Shown here: in pieces, positions 27,681-36,936 of the stretch
Position numbering within the stretch: the first letter of the stretch is position 1
Layout: each line of letters starts with the position of its first letter
Notes under the pieces: generated by a model
Told to the model about the DNA's origin: nothing
Database searches by the model: none
The model's input: the letters and a program-made list of their open reading frames with translations, nothing else
Source of the DNA: Acuticoccus sp. I52.16.1
GTDB lineage: Bacteria; Pseudomonadota; Alphaproteobacteria; Rhizobiales; Amorphaceae
Reading direction: 5' to 3'
DNA length: 64,000 bases
NCBI RefSeq assembly: GCF_022865125.1
Contig: NZ_CP094828.1
Span: forward strand, 4,519,219 to 4,583,218
Position numbers and translations under genes: made by a program

Positions 27681-27682
27681 TC
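27655..27682. repeat. Tandem duplication of a 14-bp unit
   Basis: GTTCCGGGCCGCTC occurs twice without a gap (27655-27668 and 27669-27682). The second copy reaches into the stop codon of the acyltransferase gene, so copy number could change the last codon context. It is probably a slippage product. Confidence 0.7.
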
Positions 27683-28691
27683 AGCGGGGGACGGGGGCTG
27701 GGACCTTCACCTCGTGCAGCATGTACCACTGCTCCAGGTGCGCCAGCACGTGTGGCTCGTAGACCGCGTTGAGGGCGAACGCGGCGTCGCGGAAACCGTC
27801 CTCGCCCGGGCCGACCTCGATCGGCTCGCGGTAGGCGAAGGTGAACCGCGTCGGTCCAGTGCGCGTGATCACCGCCGGCACGATCGCCGCCTTCGTCCGC
27901 TGCGCCGCGTACAATGCGAAGGCGAAGTTGCAGCGCTCCTCGATCGGCCGGCCGAACAGCGGGAATTTCACCTGTTTCTCGGACGGCTCGTCGATCACCA
28001 GCACGATCGTCTGCCCCGGCACGGCGAGGATGCGGTAGAGCTGGCGCGCCAGCTTCGGCGTCGCGGGCAGCACCTTGATGCCCAGCTTCTCGCGTGTCCT
28101 CGCTACGATCCGGTTCTCGAACCGGTTCGACTGCGGCGCCCACGCCCCCGTCCCCTTGTCGCCGAAATGGCGCGAGGAGAGGTAGGAGATCATCTCCCAC
28201 ATCCCCGTATGGACGGTCGTCAGCACCATCGAGCGGCCCTCCGCCTGCAGGCGGCGCACGATGTCGAGCCCCTCGACGGTGGTGTAGGGCTCGTTGCAGA
28301 TCGCTTCCAGCTGCGAGAATTCGGCCATCGCCCGCGCGGTGTTCTCGAACCAGCGGCCGATCAGCGCCTCGCGCCCGGCCGGGTCGTCGGCCAGCGCCGG
28401 GTCGAGCCGGCTGATCATCGTGTTCATCCGGTCGATGAACGGCTTGCCCCTGTAGAACTCGCGCGAGCGCGGCGCCACCACGCGGCCGGCGAAGTTCGAC
28501 CCGGTTGCCGGCGGCAGCATCGCGAAGAGGCGGTGCAGCGCCACCTTGCCGCCGCCATAGAGACGGTCTTGCACATGGAAGCGCCGGGCGGCTTTGCGCA
28601 GCCCCTCGTCGCCGGCGAAGAGCTCGGCGAGCGGCGGGGCGACGGGCTCGGGCGCGTACGTCGCGGCCCAGGGGATGTCCTTGTTACGCAC
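27681..28691 (-). CDS. Lysophospholipid acyltransferase, LpxL/HtrB-like
   Basis: 336 residues. HTGMWE near residue 160 matches the His-x4-Glu catalytic motif of the LpxL/HtrB acyltransferase family, followed by a conserved VIDEPS segment and an FPLFGRPIEE substrate-loop region. No strong N-terminal anchor is visible, unlike LpxL proper, which carries one membrane helix. The start overlaps the P450 stop by 8 bp, so the two proteins are made together. Acylation of a hydroxylated lipid made by the P450 would be a natural reading but is inference. Confidence 0.8.
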   Translation of the reverse strand: MRNKDIPWAATYAPEPVAPPLAELFAGDEGLRKAARRFHVQDRLYGGGKVALHRLFAMLPPATGSNFAGRVVAPRSREFYRGKPFIDRMNTMISRLDPALADDPAGREALIGRWFENTARAMAEFSQLEAICNEPYTTVEGLDIVRRLQAEGRSMVLTTVHTGMWEMISYLSSRHFGDKGTGAWAPQSNRFENRIVARTREKLGIKVLPATPKLARQLYRILAVPGQTIVLVIDEPSEKQVKFPLFGRPIEERCNFAFALYAAQRTKAAIVPAVITRTGPTRFTFAYREPIEVGPGEDGFRDAAFALNAVYEPHVLAHLEQWYMLHEVKVPAPVPR

Positions 28692-30117
28692 GTTGCGGCT
28701 CGCGGACGGTGGCCGGCACCCGTTCGTGGATGGTCATCGACAACGGGGCCGTCGGACGCAGCGTCAGCCGGCAGTCCGTCTCCACGGTGAGGCCGTCTTT
28801 CAGGCGCACGTCGAACCGCTGCATCAGGGCCGCGAGGCAGATGGTCGCCTCCGTCAGCGCGAACGTCATCCCCGGACACACGCGCGGACCGCTGGCGAAG
28901 GGGATGTTGGCGTATTTGTTGGGGCGCCGCGCGATCTCCGGCACGAAGCGCTCCGGCACGAAGTGGTCGGGCAGGGACCAGATGTCCCGGTTGCGCTGCA
29001 GCAGCCAGGGCGCGACGATGAGGAGGTCGCCGGGGTTCACTTCGTTGCCCAGCAGCGTGCCCTTCGCCGTCGCGGTGCGGCCCAGCAGCGGCACCGGCGG
29101 GTAGAGCCGCAGCGTCTCCTCGACCACGGCGCGGGTGTAGGCGAGGCTCGCCACGTCGCTCAGCTCGGGCGTGCGCCCGCCCAGCACGCGGTCGAACTCT
29201 TCGGTCAATTTCGCCTGCACGCGCGGGCTCTGCGAGACGCAGTAGAACGCCCAGGCGAGCGTGTTGGCGGTCGTCTCGTGCCCCGCCATGAAGATCACGA
29301 TCGCCTCGTTGCGGATCGCGGTCTTGGAGAGGGGCTTACCCTGCGAATCGGTCGCCTCGAAGAGGCTGCGGATGACGGCCCGCTCGTCCACCGCGCCGGC
29401 CTGGAAGCGGCGCATGATGTCGTCGATCACGCGGTGCACCTTGTCGCGGGCGCGCAGGGTGCGCCGGCTGCGCAGGCGGGGCAGCCAGTCGGGCAGGTTG
29501 AGGAGGGTCAGCCAGTCCAGCACCTGGATCGACTTCTGGTAGGCGGCGAACCCGGCGATGATCTCGTGCGTGTTCTCCCGCCCCAGCTTGGCGCCGAAGA
29601 TCGTGCGCGAGATGATCTCCGCCGTCAGCTCGCCCATCTCGAAGAGCACGTCGAGCGTCGCCCCATCGCCGGCCTTCGCCCACTGCTGGCACCACTCCTC
29701 GGCGACGTCGTGCATGATGGGGGCGAAGGTGTCGACCCGCCGGCCGTGGACGATGGGGGCGACGATCTTGCGCCGCTCGTCCCAGGTCCGCCCGTCCGAG
29801 ACGAAGAGCCCGTCGCCCAGCAGCGGCTCCAGCGAGTGGCGCTGCACCGGCGACTTCTTCTCGAACGTCACCGCCTGCTGGTGCAACGTCTCGCGCACGC
29901 CCTCCGGCTGATTGCAGACATGGAGCGTCTGGCCGAGGAACGACTGCTTGATCCGCTTGTTCTGAAAGTCGAAGTCGCGGAACGTGGCGAGCAGGTTCTT
30001 CGACCCGAGCCGGATACGCTTCCACACAGAGAGCCGCTCGGTATAGCGGTGCGGGTATGGAGGGATGAAGCTGTCCGCCAGCCCATATGCGGCGATAGTC
30101 TCGTCGGACAGATGCAT
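28684..30117 (-). CDS. Cytochrome P450
   Basis: 477 residues, full length. The I-helix oxygen motif is AGHETT near residue 278, the K-helix ExxR is ETLR, and the heme loop is [11 protein letters not shown] with the axial Cys near residue 423. The length and the ETLRLYPP segment place it with fatty-acid or lipid type P450s (CYP4/CYP102-like) rather than the shorter camphor type. It needs a separate redox partner; none is encoded nearby. It is coupled to the acyltransferase by an 8-bp overlap. Confidence 0.93.
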   Translation of the reverse strand: MHLSDETIAAYGLADSFIPPYPHRYTERLSVWKRIRLGSKNLLATFRDFDFQNKRIKQSFLGQTLHVCNQPEGVRETLHQQAVTFEKKSPVQRHSLEPLLGDGLFVSDGRTWDERRKIVAPIVHGRRVDTFAPIMHDVAEEWCQQWAKAGDGATLDVLFEMGELTAEIISRTIFGAKLGRENTHEIIAGFAAYQKSIQVLDWLTLLNLPDWLPRLRSRRTLRARDKVHRVIDDIMRRFQAGAVDERAVIRSLFEATDSQGKPLSKTAIRNEAIVIFMAGHETTANTLAWAFYCVSQSPRVQAKLTEEFDRVLGGRTPELSDVASLAYTRAVVEETLRLYPPVPLLGRTATAKGTLLGNEVNPGDLLIVAPWLLQRNRDIWSLPDHFVPERFVPEIARRPNKYANIPFASGPRVCPGMTFALTEATICLAALMQRFDVRLKDGLTVETDCRLTLRPTAPLSMTIHERVPATVREPQRA

Positions 30118-30427
30118 GGACGCTCACTCTCCCACTCGGGCCCGGGGGCGGTGTGCCACGCGATTGTTAAGGCGGCAAGATGTTGCCCGGTCCGCGAGGT
30201 TGACCTTCCACCGCCGGGCCGCTACATGGAGCGCTCTCTCAGGAGACGAAAACGCACCCGTGGGTCGCGGCGGCCGTCCGCCAAGGCCCTGTCAGTGTCT
30301 TTTGCGATCGTCGATAGACGATCGGCGGGGCACAGAGGAGGGGCGTCTTTCTGGCCGGCCATACCGGAGATCCGGGGCCGGCAACCGCACGGGATGGGCT
30401 CGTGCGGCGCCAAGAAGACGTGATGGA
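30118..30427. other. Divergent promoter region between the P450 and rpsD
   Basis: 310 bp with no supported gene. It must contain the start signals of both the P450 (minus) and rpsD (plus). The only ordered element seen is the inverted repeat at 30305-30324. Confidence 0.5.
30305..30324 (+). promoter_or_regulatory. Hairpin with GATA loop in the rpsD leader
   Basis: Eight-base arms CGATCGTC and GACGATCG enclose the loop GATA, about 100 bases upstream of the rpsD start. It could act as an mRNA structure for autogenous control by S4 or as an operator. The function is not known. Confidence 0.4.
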
Positions 30428-31051
30428 ATGACGAAGAGACATTCGCAGAAGTACAAACTCGACCGCCGCATGGGCGAAAACATCTGGGGACGCCCGAAGT
30501 CCCCGGTGAGCCCCGGCCGCCGTGAGTATGGCCCCGGCCAGCACGGCCAGCGCCGCAAGGGCAAGATGAGCGACTTCGGCACGCAGCTGCGCGCCAAGCA
30601 GAAGCTCAAGGGCTACTACGGCAACATCTCCGAGAAGCAGTTCCGCGCCATCTACGACGAGGCGGTCCGCCGCCGCGGCGACACCGGCGAGCAGCTGATC
30701 GGTCTCCTGGAGAGCCGCCTGGACGCGCTGGTCTACCGCGCCAAGTTCGTGCCGACCGTGTTCGCCGCGCGTCAGTTCGTCAGCCACGGCCACGTCAAGG
30801 TCAACGGCCGCCGCGTGAACATCCCCTCGTTCCGCTGCAAGCAGGGCGACCTGATCGAAGTGCGCGACAAGTCGAAGAACATGCTCGCGCTGCTCGAGGC
30901 CGTCGGTCTCGCCGAGCGTGACGTGCCCGACTACCTCGACGTCGACCACACCAAGATGACCGCCACCTACGCCCGCATCCCCGCCCTCGGCGACGTGCCG
31001 TACCCGGCGAAGATGGAGCCGAACCTGGTCGTCGAGTTCTACTCGCGCTAA
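30428..31051 (+). CDS. rpsD: 30S ribosomal protein S4
   Basis: 207 residues. The N-terminal [21 protein letters not shown] is the alphaproteobacterial S4 form, and the S4 RNA-binding domain ([34 protein letters not shown]) sits at about 95-130. S4 nucleates 30S assembly on 16S rRNA. It stands alone here, outside the alpha operon, and has its own strong terminator. Confidence 0.97.
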   Translation: MTKRHSQKYKLDRRMGENIWGRPKSPVSPGRREYGPGQHGQRRKGKMSDFGTQLRAKQKLKGYYGNISEKQFRAIYDEAVRRRGDTGEQLIGLLESRLDALVYRAKFVPTVFAARQFVSHGHVKVNGRRVNIPSFRCKQGDLIEVRDKSKNMLALLEAVGLAERDVPDYLDVDHTKMTATYARIPALGDVPYPAKMEPNLVVEFYSR

Positions 31052-31085
31052 TCGCTGCGCGGCTTCGGCCGCCAGTCGTCGTATC

Positions 31086-31118
31086 AAGGGGTCGCGCAGC
31101 AACTGCGCGGCCCCTTTT
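31086..31118 (+). terminator. Rho-independent terminator of rpsD
   Basis: Arms AAGGGGTCGCGCAG and CTGCGCGGCCCCTT pair around the loop CAA with one wobble and end in a T run. It lies 34 bases after the rpsD stop. Confidence 0.85.
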
Positions 31119-31275
31119 CCGTCTGGTATCCGGCGTTCCGCCCCGCCTTCGCGCGGGGGGCGGCCCCGTCGCCAGCCGGGTCCTCTGAAACGATGCGCTG
31201 CGGTTTGTGTCGCGGGGCGGATTGGGCGACAAGGGCGCCGCCGCTCGCGAGGCCGGCAACCAGCGAGGCTGAACA

Positions 31276-32178
31276 ATGATCGAGCTGTCGCGTCTCAACA
31301 CCGCAACGATGGCGGCCATCAGCATCGCCGTCGGCCTGGTGGTATTCGCCATCAAGCTGCTGGCCTGGGGCGTCACGGGCAGTGTCGCGCTCTATTCGGA
31401 CGCGTTGGAGAGCACGGTGAACATCGGCGCCGCGATGGCGGCCTTCATCGCCATCCGCTGGAGCCGCCAGCCCGACGACGACGATCACCCCTACGGCCAC
31501 CACAAGGCCGAGTACCTTTCGGCCGTGCTGGAGGCGGCGCTGATCCTCATCGCCGCGTTGATGATCTTCCGCGAGGCCTTCAGCGCGCTCGTCGACCCGC
31601 ACCCGATCGACGCGCCGTGGCTGGGCCTCGCGATCAATCTCTCCGCGGGCGTCATCAACGGGGTCTGGGCGATGATCCTGATCGGACACGGCCGGCGCGA
31701 ACGCTCGCCCGCACTGCTGGCCGACGGGCGCCACATCATGGCCGACGTGGTGACGTCCGCCGGGGTCGCCGTCGGTCTGGCGCTGGCGGTGCTGACGGGG
31801 TGGACGATCTTCGACCCGATCCTCGCGGCGGTGGTGGCGGTCCACGTGCTGCGCTCGGGTTGGCAGCTGATGGGCGAAAGTGTCAGCGGATTGATGGACG
31901 CCGCGCCCCCCGAGGAGGAGCTGGTGCGCATCCGCAAGGCCATCACCGAGAACTCCGGCGACGCGCTGGAGGCGCACGACCTGCGCACCCGCAACGCCGG
32001 CCGGCGCACCTTCGTCGACTTTCATCTCGTCGTGCCCGGCCATATGTCCGTGGCGGACGCGCATGTGATCTGCGACCGGATCGAGGCGGCGATCCGGCGC
32101 GAGATGGGCGAGTCGGTGATCTCCATCCACGTCGAGCCGCAGCACAAGGCCAAGCACGACAACGTCGTGACGATCTGA
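31276..32178 (+). CDS. Cation diffusion facilitator family transporter
   Basis: 300 residues with six predicted membrane helices and a cytoplasmic C-terminal domain. The helix 2 motif is YSDALESTVN near residues 40-49 and the helix 5 motif HIMADVVTSAG has the His-x3-Asp metal ligands. A His-rich loop (DDDDHPYGHHKAEY) follows helix 2. CDF proteins export Zn, Fe, Co or Mn in exchange for protons. Helix 2 has Asp-x3-Ser rather than Asp-x3-Asp, so zinc preference is uncertain. It is followed 13 bp later by the RNase T2 gene. Confidence 0.9.
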   Translation: MIELSRLNTATMAAISIAVGLVVFAIKLLAWGVTGSVALYSDALESTVNIGAAMAAFIAIRWSRQPDDDDHPYGHHKAEYLSAVLEAALILIAALMIFREAFSALVDPHPIDAPWLGLAINLSAGVINGVWAMILIGHGRRERSPALLADGRHIMADVVTSAGVAVGLALAVLTGWTIFDPILAAVVAVHVLRSGWQLMGESVSGLMDAAPPEEELVRIRKAITENSGDALEAHDLRTRNAGRRTFVDFHLVVPGHMSVADAHVICDRIEAAIRREMGESVISIHVEPQHKAKHDNVVTI

Positions 32179-32191
32179 TGGGGAGGCGAGC

Positions 32192-33214
32192 ATGATGCGG
32201 TCGTGTGGGACACTCGCCGGCGCCTTGGCGCTGCTCGCGACCGCAACCGCGGCGGCGGCCGGTCCGCCGGTGGACGGCGTCTTCGAGGCGCGCCAGGCGT
32301 GCCCGGCGGTGCGCTCCATCCGCTCGGGCGCCAATCCCGGCGACGTGCGCACCGCGCCGGGCACCCGCTACCGGGCGCTGGAGCTGAACCGCCCCGGCGG
32401 CGACCATCTGCGGGTCGAGGTGCCCGGCGCGCCGCAGTTGACGGCCCGCTGGGTGCCCCTGTCGTGCGGGACGCTGCAGGAGCGCGACGCCGCGCGGGGC
32501 GCCGCCGAAGCGCCGCCTCGGCACGACCCGCCGGAGCTGCGCGCCGGGGCGGGTGCGGCCTCCACGAGCAACGTGCTGGCGGTGAGCTGGCAGAGCGCCT
32601 TCTGCGAGATCGCGCCGCGCCGGGGAGAGTGCCGGGCGCTGGCGCGAGGCCGGATCGGCGCCGCCGCCGCTCGCTTCTCGATCCATGGCCTGTGGCCGGA
32701 CGCGGGCGAATATTGCGGGCCGGCCGGTGCCGCCGCCCGCGACGCGCGCCGCTGGTCGGACCTTCCGCCGGTGCCGCTGCGCCGCGCCACCGTCTCGGCC
32801 CTCGCGCCCCTGATGCCCGGCATGCTCAGCCATCTCGAGCGCCACGAGTGGTATTCGCACGGGACCTGCTACAACGCCGACGCCGACGAATATTTCGCCG
32901 ATACCGTCGCCCTGGTGGAGGCGCTCAACGCGTCCCCCGTGCGGGCGGCGATGCTGGACAATGTCGGCCGCACGATCGACACTGCGGTGATCGGCGCGGC
33001 GTTCGACGCCGCCTTCGGTCCCGGCGCCCGCCGCCGCGTCACCTTCGAGTGCGACCGCGATCCCGACAGTGGCCGCACCGTGTTGGTGGAGCTGCGCATC
33101 GCGCTGCGCGGGGAGATCACCGCCGACCCGGATCTCGGCGCGCTGATCCGGGCGGCACCGACGCGCGGTCACGGCTGCCGGCGCGCGACGATCGATCCAC
33201 CGGGCCCCCAGTAG
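32192..33214 (+). CDS. Ribonuclease T2 family protein, exported
   Basis: 340 residues with a signal peptide (about 1-23, ending AAAAG). The catalytic segments are present: CAS I FSIHGLWPDAG and CAS II HEWYSHGTCY, each supplying a histidine. About 90 residues precede the RNase domain and include two Cys (RQACPAV and PLSCG), a longer N-terminal extension than in Escherichia coli RNase I. It would degrade RNA in the periplasm or medium. A GGGGAGG site precedes the tandem ATG. Confidence 0.88.
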   Translation: MMRSCGTLAGALALLATATAAAAGPPVDGVFEARQACPAVRSIRSGANPGDVRTAPGTRYRALELNRPGGDHLRVEVPGAPQLTARWVPLSCGTLQERDAARGAAEAPPRHDPPELRAGAGAASTSNVLAVSWQSAFCEIAPRRGECRALARGRIGAAAARFSIHGLWPDAGEYCGPAGAAARDARRWSDLPPVPLRRATVSALAPLMPGMLSHLERHEWYSHGTCYNADADEYFADTVALVEALNASPVRAAMLDNVGRTIDTAVIGAAFDAAFGPGARRRVTFECDRDPDSGRTVLVELRIALRGEITADPDLGALIRAAPTRGHGCRRATIDPPGPQ

Positions 33215-33279
33215 GCGCGTTGCGGCCGCCCGCGCGCTGGTGCATATCGACGGCCGAGGTTTGAGGGTGAGGTTAGGCC

Positions 33280-34791
33280 ATGAACGAACATGTCGCGCCG
33301 CCGACGCACAAGGAGCTGGGCTGGCGGGAGGCCGACCCGTCGCAGTACATCAAGGGCGCGCTGGACGACTGGGAGGTCGTCATCGGCATGGAGATCCACG
33401 CCCAGGTGCAGTCGAACGCCAAGCTGTTCTCCGGCGCGGCGACGGCCTTCGGCGGTGAGCCCAACGACCATGTCAGCCTCGTCGACGCGGCGATGCCGGG
33501 GATGCTCCCGGTCATCAATCAGGCCTGCATCGAGCAGGCGGTGAAGACCGGCCTCGGCCTCAACGCGCAGATCAACATGGTCTCGCGCTTCGACCGGAAG
33601 AACTACTTCTATCCGGACCTGCCGCAGGGCTACCAGATCTCCCAGTTCGCCCACCCGATCGTCGGCGAGGGCGAGGTGATCGTCGACATGCTGTCGGGCG
33701 AGCGCATCGTCGTGGGCATCGAGCGGCTGCATTTGGAGCAGGACGCGGGCAAGTCCGTCCACGACCTCCACCAGGGGCGCTCCTCGGTCGACCTCAACCG
33801 GTCGGGCGTCGCGCTGATGGAGATCGTCTCCCGGCCCGACATCCGCTCCGCCGATGAGGCGCGCGCATACCTCACCAAGATGCGCCTCATCCTCAAGACG
33901 CTCGGCACCTCCGACGCCGACATGGAGAAGGGCAATCTGCGCGCCGACATCAACGTCTCGGTGAGGAAGCCGGGCGGGCCGCTGGGGACGCGCTGCGAGA
34001 TCAAGAACGTCAACTCCATCCGTTTCGCCGGCCAGGCGATCGAGTACGAGGCGCGCCGGCAGATCGGCATCCTCGAGGACGGCGGGAAGATCGACCAGGA
34101 GACCCGCCTGTACGACGCTCGCACCGGCGAGACGCGCTCCATGCGCTCCAAGGAGGAGGCGCACGACTACCGCTACTTTCCCGACCCGGACCTGCTGCCG
34201 CTGATCCTGACCGACGAGATGGTCGACCGGTTGCGCGGCGAGCTTCCCGAGCTGCCGGACGAGCGTCGCTCGCGTTATATCGAGGAGCTGGGCCTGTCGG
34301 CCTACGACGCTTCGGTCCTCGTGACCGACGTCGCCGCATCCGGTTATTTCGAGACCGTGGCGACCGGCCGCGACGCCAAGGCCGCCGCCAACTGGGTGAT
34401 CAACGAGCTGTTCGGTCGTCTCAACAAGGAGGGGATCGAGATCGAGGATTCGCCGATCTCCGCCGCCCAGCTCGGCGGGATCCTCGACCTGATGGCGCAG
34501 GACGTCATCTCCGGCAAGATCGCCAAGGATCTCTTCGAGATCGTCTGGTCCGAGGGCGGCGACCCGGCCGAGATCGTCGACCGGCGCGGCATGAAGCAGG
34601 TGACCGACACCGGCGCCATCGAGCGCGCGGTCGAGGAGGTGATCGCCGCCAACCCCGACAAGGCCGAGCAGGCGAAGGCCAAGCCGAACCTCGCCGGTTG
34701 GTTCGTCGGCCAGGTGATGAAGGGGACCGGCGGCAAGGCCAATCCCAAGGCCGTGCAGGAGATCGTGCGCGGCAAGTTGGGGATCGAGTAG
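33280..34791 (+). CDS. gatB: Aspartyl/glutamyl-tRNA(Asn/Gln) amidotransferase subunit B
   Basis: 503 residues with [10 protein letters not shown] near the N terminus, [30 protein letters not shown] and the C-terminal YqeY-like helical domain. GatB recognises misacylated Glu-tRNA(Gln) or Asp-tRNA(Asn) and, with GatA and GatC (not in this window), makes the amidated tRNA. A GAGG-type site lies upstream of the ATG. Confidence 0.96.
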   Translation: MNEHVAPPTHKELGWREADPSQYIKGALDDWEVVIGMEIHAQVQSNAKLFSGAATAFGGEPNDHVSLVDAAMPGMLPVINQACIEQAVKTGLGLNAQINMVSRFDRKNYFYPDLPQGYQISQFAHPIVGEGEVIVDMLSGERIVVGIERLHLEQDAGKSVHDLHQGRSSVDLNRSGVALMEIVSRPDIRSADEARAYLTKMRLILKTLGTSDADMEKGNLRADINVSVRKPGGPLGTRCEIKNVNSIRFAGQAIEYEARRQIGILEDGGKIDQETRLYDARTGETRSMRSKEEAHDYRYFPDPDLLPLILTDEMVDRLRGELPELPDERRSRYIEELGLSAYDASVLVTDVAASGYFETVATGRDAKAAANWVINELFGRLNKEGIEIEDSPISAAQLGGILDLMAQDVISGKIAKDLFEIVWSEGGDPAEIVDRRGMKQVTDTGAIERAVEEVIAANPDKAEQAKAKPNLAGWFVGQVMKGTGGKANPKAVQEIVRGKLGIE

Positions 34792-34836
34792 GCGGCGCTT
34801 CGTGTGGGACGGCGAGGCTTTGCCGCGGGGCGAGTC

Positions 34837-34864
34837 GGAGCGAGGGGGTTCCCCCTCGCGCTCC
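34837..34864. terminator. GC hairpin after gatB
   Basis: GAGGGGG and CCCCCTC pair around TT, flanked by GGAGC and GCTCC. It is a stable stem 46 bases after the gatB stop, but no T run follows, so it is only a possible terminator. Confidence 0.4.
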
Positions 34865-34883
34865 CTCCGTCTCGGCGACGGCC

Positions 34884-34934
34884 AGCCGTTCAGATCAGAC
34901 GGTCGCGAAGGGCGAACGACTGAGCTGAACGGCT
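34884..34934. repeat. Ten-base inverted repeat
   Basis: AGCCGTTCAG at 34884-34893 and its exact complement CTGAACGGCT at 34925-34934 can form a hairpin with a 31-base loop that itself holds a short dyad. It lies between the gatB hairpin and the longer repeat pair. Confidence 0.6.
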
Positions 34935-34953
34935 CATCGAGCCTGGTCGGGCC

Positions 34954-35086
34954 GGGGCGGCGTCAAGTGCCCGTCCTCCCCATGCTCGCGCCATGCTGCG
35001 GCGGGCCGCCGAACCTCGTTCAATCCCGACGGCCGCCGCCCGGCGCGCGCTGCGCGTGGGTCCGGGCGGGCACTTGACCCCGCCCC
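34954..35086. repeat. Inverted repeat pair with 20-bp arms, 133 bp overall
   Basis: GGGGCGGCGTCAAGTGCCCG at 34954-34973 is matched by its complement at 35067-35086 with one mismatch. The span has no ORF with coding character. It could be a small mobile (MITE-like) element, a palindromic intergenic repeat or a large RNA hairpin. No target-site duplication was recognised. Confidence 0.55.
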
Positions 35087-35125
35087 TGCCCTCGGACGCC
35101 GGCGGGAAGAAGGGGGCGGGGGCGG

Positions 35126-35662
35126 TCAGCCTTTGAGGAGGAGTGCGGTGGCGCGGGTGGCGCGGGCGGCGGACGTCGTGCCGGTGTAGGCGACGGCGCG
35201 GATCATGTCGGCGACGCAAGCGCGCTCGGCCGTGTCCATCCGTGCCGCGAGGCGGCCGGCCAGCCGGTCGATCGCCACCACCGGCTCGACACCGCCCGCC
35301 GCCGCGCGTGCCGCGACCCGCAGCGCCGCCGCCACGTCGCGGCGATTGCCGACCTGACTCAGCCGGGTGGTGACCTGCGGGCGCGCCTCGCCCCACCCGT
35401 CGCCGGAGACGAAGTAGAGGAGCGCGGCCACGGTTTGCAGCGGGCCGTGGATGGTGTCGAGCGGCGAGCGCTCGGGGGCGGCGGGGGGCGCGTCGGCCCG
35501 CGGATCGGCACCATGGCCGTGGCGCGCCGGGACCGTGAGGCGGACGGCGGCATGCTCGGAGAGGTCGAACCGCTCGGCGAAGTCCAGCGTGCCGCGTGCG
35601 ACGAGCCACAGCACGACCACGCCCGCGGCGAACAGCCCGCCGAACACCAGAAGAACCTGCAT
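35126..35662 (-). CDS. Membrane-anchored protein of unknown function
   Basis: 178 residues, family not recognised. A single hydrophobic segment at about 3-22 (LLVFGGLFAAGVVVLWLVA) would anchor the rest, probably in the cytoplasm. A Pro/Ala-rich stretch at about 52-66 leads to a helical C-terminal domain. It stands alone, with 229 bp to the LysR gene. An ATG and plausible codon use support it; the function is unknown. Confidence 0.6.
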   Translation of the reverse strand: MQVLLVFGGLFAAGVVVLWLVARGTLDFAERFDLSEHAAVRLTVPARHGHGADPRADAPPAAPERSPLDTIHGPLQTVAALLYFVSGDGWGEARPQVTTRLSQVGNRRDVAAALRVAARAAAGGVEPVVAIDRLAGRLAARMDTAERACVADMIRAVAYTGTTSAARATRATALLLKG

Positions 35663-35891
35663 CGTTCGCTCCCGACACGTTACGCAGGTGCCCGCCCGCC
35701 GGATGGGCGGAGCGGGGCACCGAGGGCCTCATTCCCGGCCGGACGTGCGGTGCCGCGGGCCTGACATGCCGGCGGCGTGGGGCGTGCGTCCGGGGCGTCG
35801 AGGCGGGCGAGCCCGATGGGGGCTCGGCCGATCGGCGCCGGGTGGAAGCGTAGCCTAGCGAGCTTGTGCGAGGCGGGAGGGGAGCTTCGGG

Positions 35892-36860
35892 CTATAGGGT
35901 CGGCGCAAAGGGCGAGTTCGCCAGCGCCGACGATCCCGCCGGCTCGCCGATATCGCCGCCGACGAGGCGGTGGGCGTCTCGCGCCGCCTCCACCAGACGC
36001 GTCACGTCGCGGTAGCGCTCGCGGCCCGCCCGCACCACGAAATGCAGCTGCCGCCCCTCCGACAGCGGCTCCATCAGCGCCACCGACAGCCCCGCCACCG
36101 CCTCCGCACTCTGCCGCGCGTAGGGTTCCGGCAGGATCGTGTCGCCGACACCCGCCCGCACCAGGCTGACCAGCGTGGCGAAAGAGGAGGGGCCGATGCG
36201 CGTGCTCATCGCCGGTTCGAACCGCAGCTGGGCCCGGCGGATCGCTTCGGAGACCACCTCGCGGAAGCAGTGCCCTTCCTGCATCAGCAGGAGCGGGCCG
36301 TTGAGACCGTCGAGCGACACCGTCTCCGGCAAGGGGTGCCGCGAGACCACGACCAGCCGCTCGTCCCCCAGCGGCAGCGCGGTGAGGGCGTTGGCGCGCG
36401 GCAGCGTGGCGGTGATCGCGAAGTCGAGATGATCGGAGGCGACGCCGGCCTCCAGCTGGTCGGTGCGGTCCTCGACGAAGGTGATGTCGGAGTTTTCCGA
36501 CAGCTCGGCGACGGTGGTGAGAAAGTGCGGCGCGAGGTAGGGCGCCACCGTCGGCAGGATGCCGAAGCGCATGGGACGGCCGAGCAGCACGCCGTCGCCC
36601 TTGGTCGTGCGCTGCACGCGGTGGAAGGCGTCCATGATCTCGCGTGCGGCGGCCAGCACCTCGGCCCCCTCGGTGGTGATCGAGGTGTGGCCGTGGCGGC
36701 GCTCCAGCAGCGTGACGCCGAGGAGGTCCTCCATCCGCCGAACCTGGGCCGAGAGGGTGGGCTGCGAGATGCCGCACGCCTGCGCGGCCCGCGAGAAGGA
36801 GCCGTTCTCGGCGATGGCGATGAAGTACTCCAGGTCGCGGATGCGCAAGAGCCGCATCAT
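35892..36860 (-). CDS. LysR-family regulator, OxyR-like
   Basis: 322 residues: winged HTH at about 5-65 (FSRAAQACGISQPTLSAQVRRMEDLLG) and a LysR effector domain. LLMQEGHCFRE places Cys198 where OxyR has its peroxidatic Cys199, but the position equivalent to Cys208 is not Cys. The only other Cys is Cys29 in the HTH. It could be a one-Cys peroxide sensor or an OxyR-like regulator with another signal. It lies 72 bp downstream of mgtE with a hairpin between. Confidence 0.85.
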   Translation of the reverse strand: MMRLLRIRDLEYFIAIAENGSFSRAAQACGISQPTLSAQVRRMEDLLGVTLLERRHGHTSITTEGAEVLAAAREIMDAFHRVQRTTKGDGVLLGRPMRFGILPTVAPYLAPHFLTTVAELSENSDITFVEDRTDQLEAGVASDHLDFAITATLPRANALTALPLGDERLVVVSRHPLPETVSLDGLNGPLLLMQEGHCFREVVSEAIRRAQLRFEPAMSTRIGPSSFATLVSLVRAGVGDTILPEPYARQSAEAVAGLSVALMEPLSEGRQLHFVVRAGRERYRDVTRLVEAARDAHRLVGGDIGEPAGSSALANSPFAPTL

Positions 36861-36908
36861 GGCGCGTTCCTCCTCACGCTCCGCCCGCGCGGCGGCGTCC
36901 GTCGCATT

Positions 36909-36936
36909 CTAGCGGGGTCGCACGGACCCTTGCTAG
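36909..36936 (-). terminator. Hairpin at the mgtE stop codon
   Basis: CTAGC and GCTAG form the outer stem and GGGTC and GACCC the inner stem around a five-base loop. It overlaps the mgtE stop and precedes the LysR gene on the same strand. There is no T run, so it may only attenuate read-through. Confidence 0.4.

Larger units (their letters stand above)
34792..35125. other. Structured intergenic region after gatB
   Basis: 334 bp with no supported gene but three nested or serial inverted repeats: a GC hairpin at 34837-34864, a ten-base repeat at 34884-34934, and a long repeat pair at 34954-35086. The density of dyads is far above the neighbouring intergenic regions. It may be a dispersed intergenic repeat element plus the gatB terminator. 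Confidence 0.6.
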
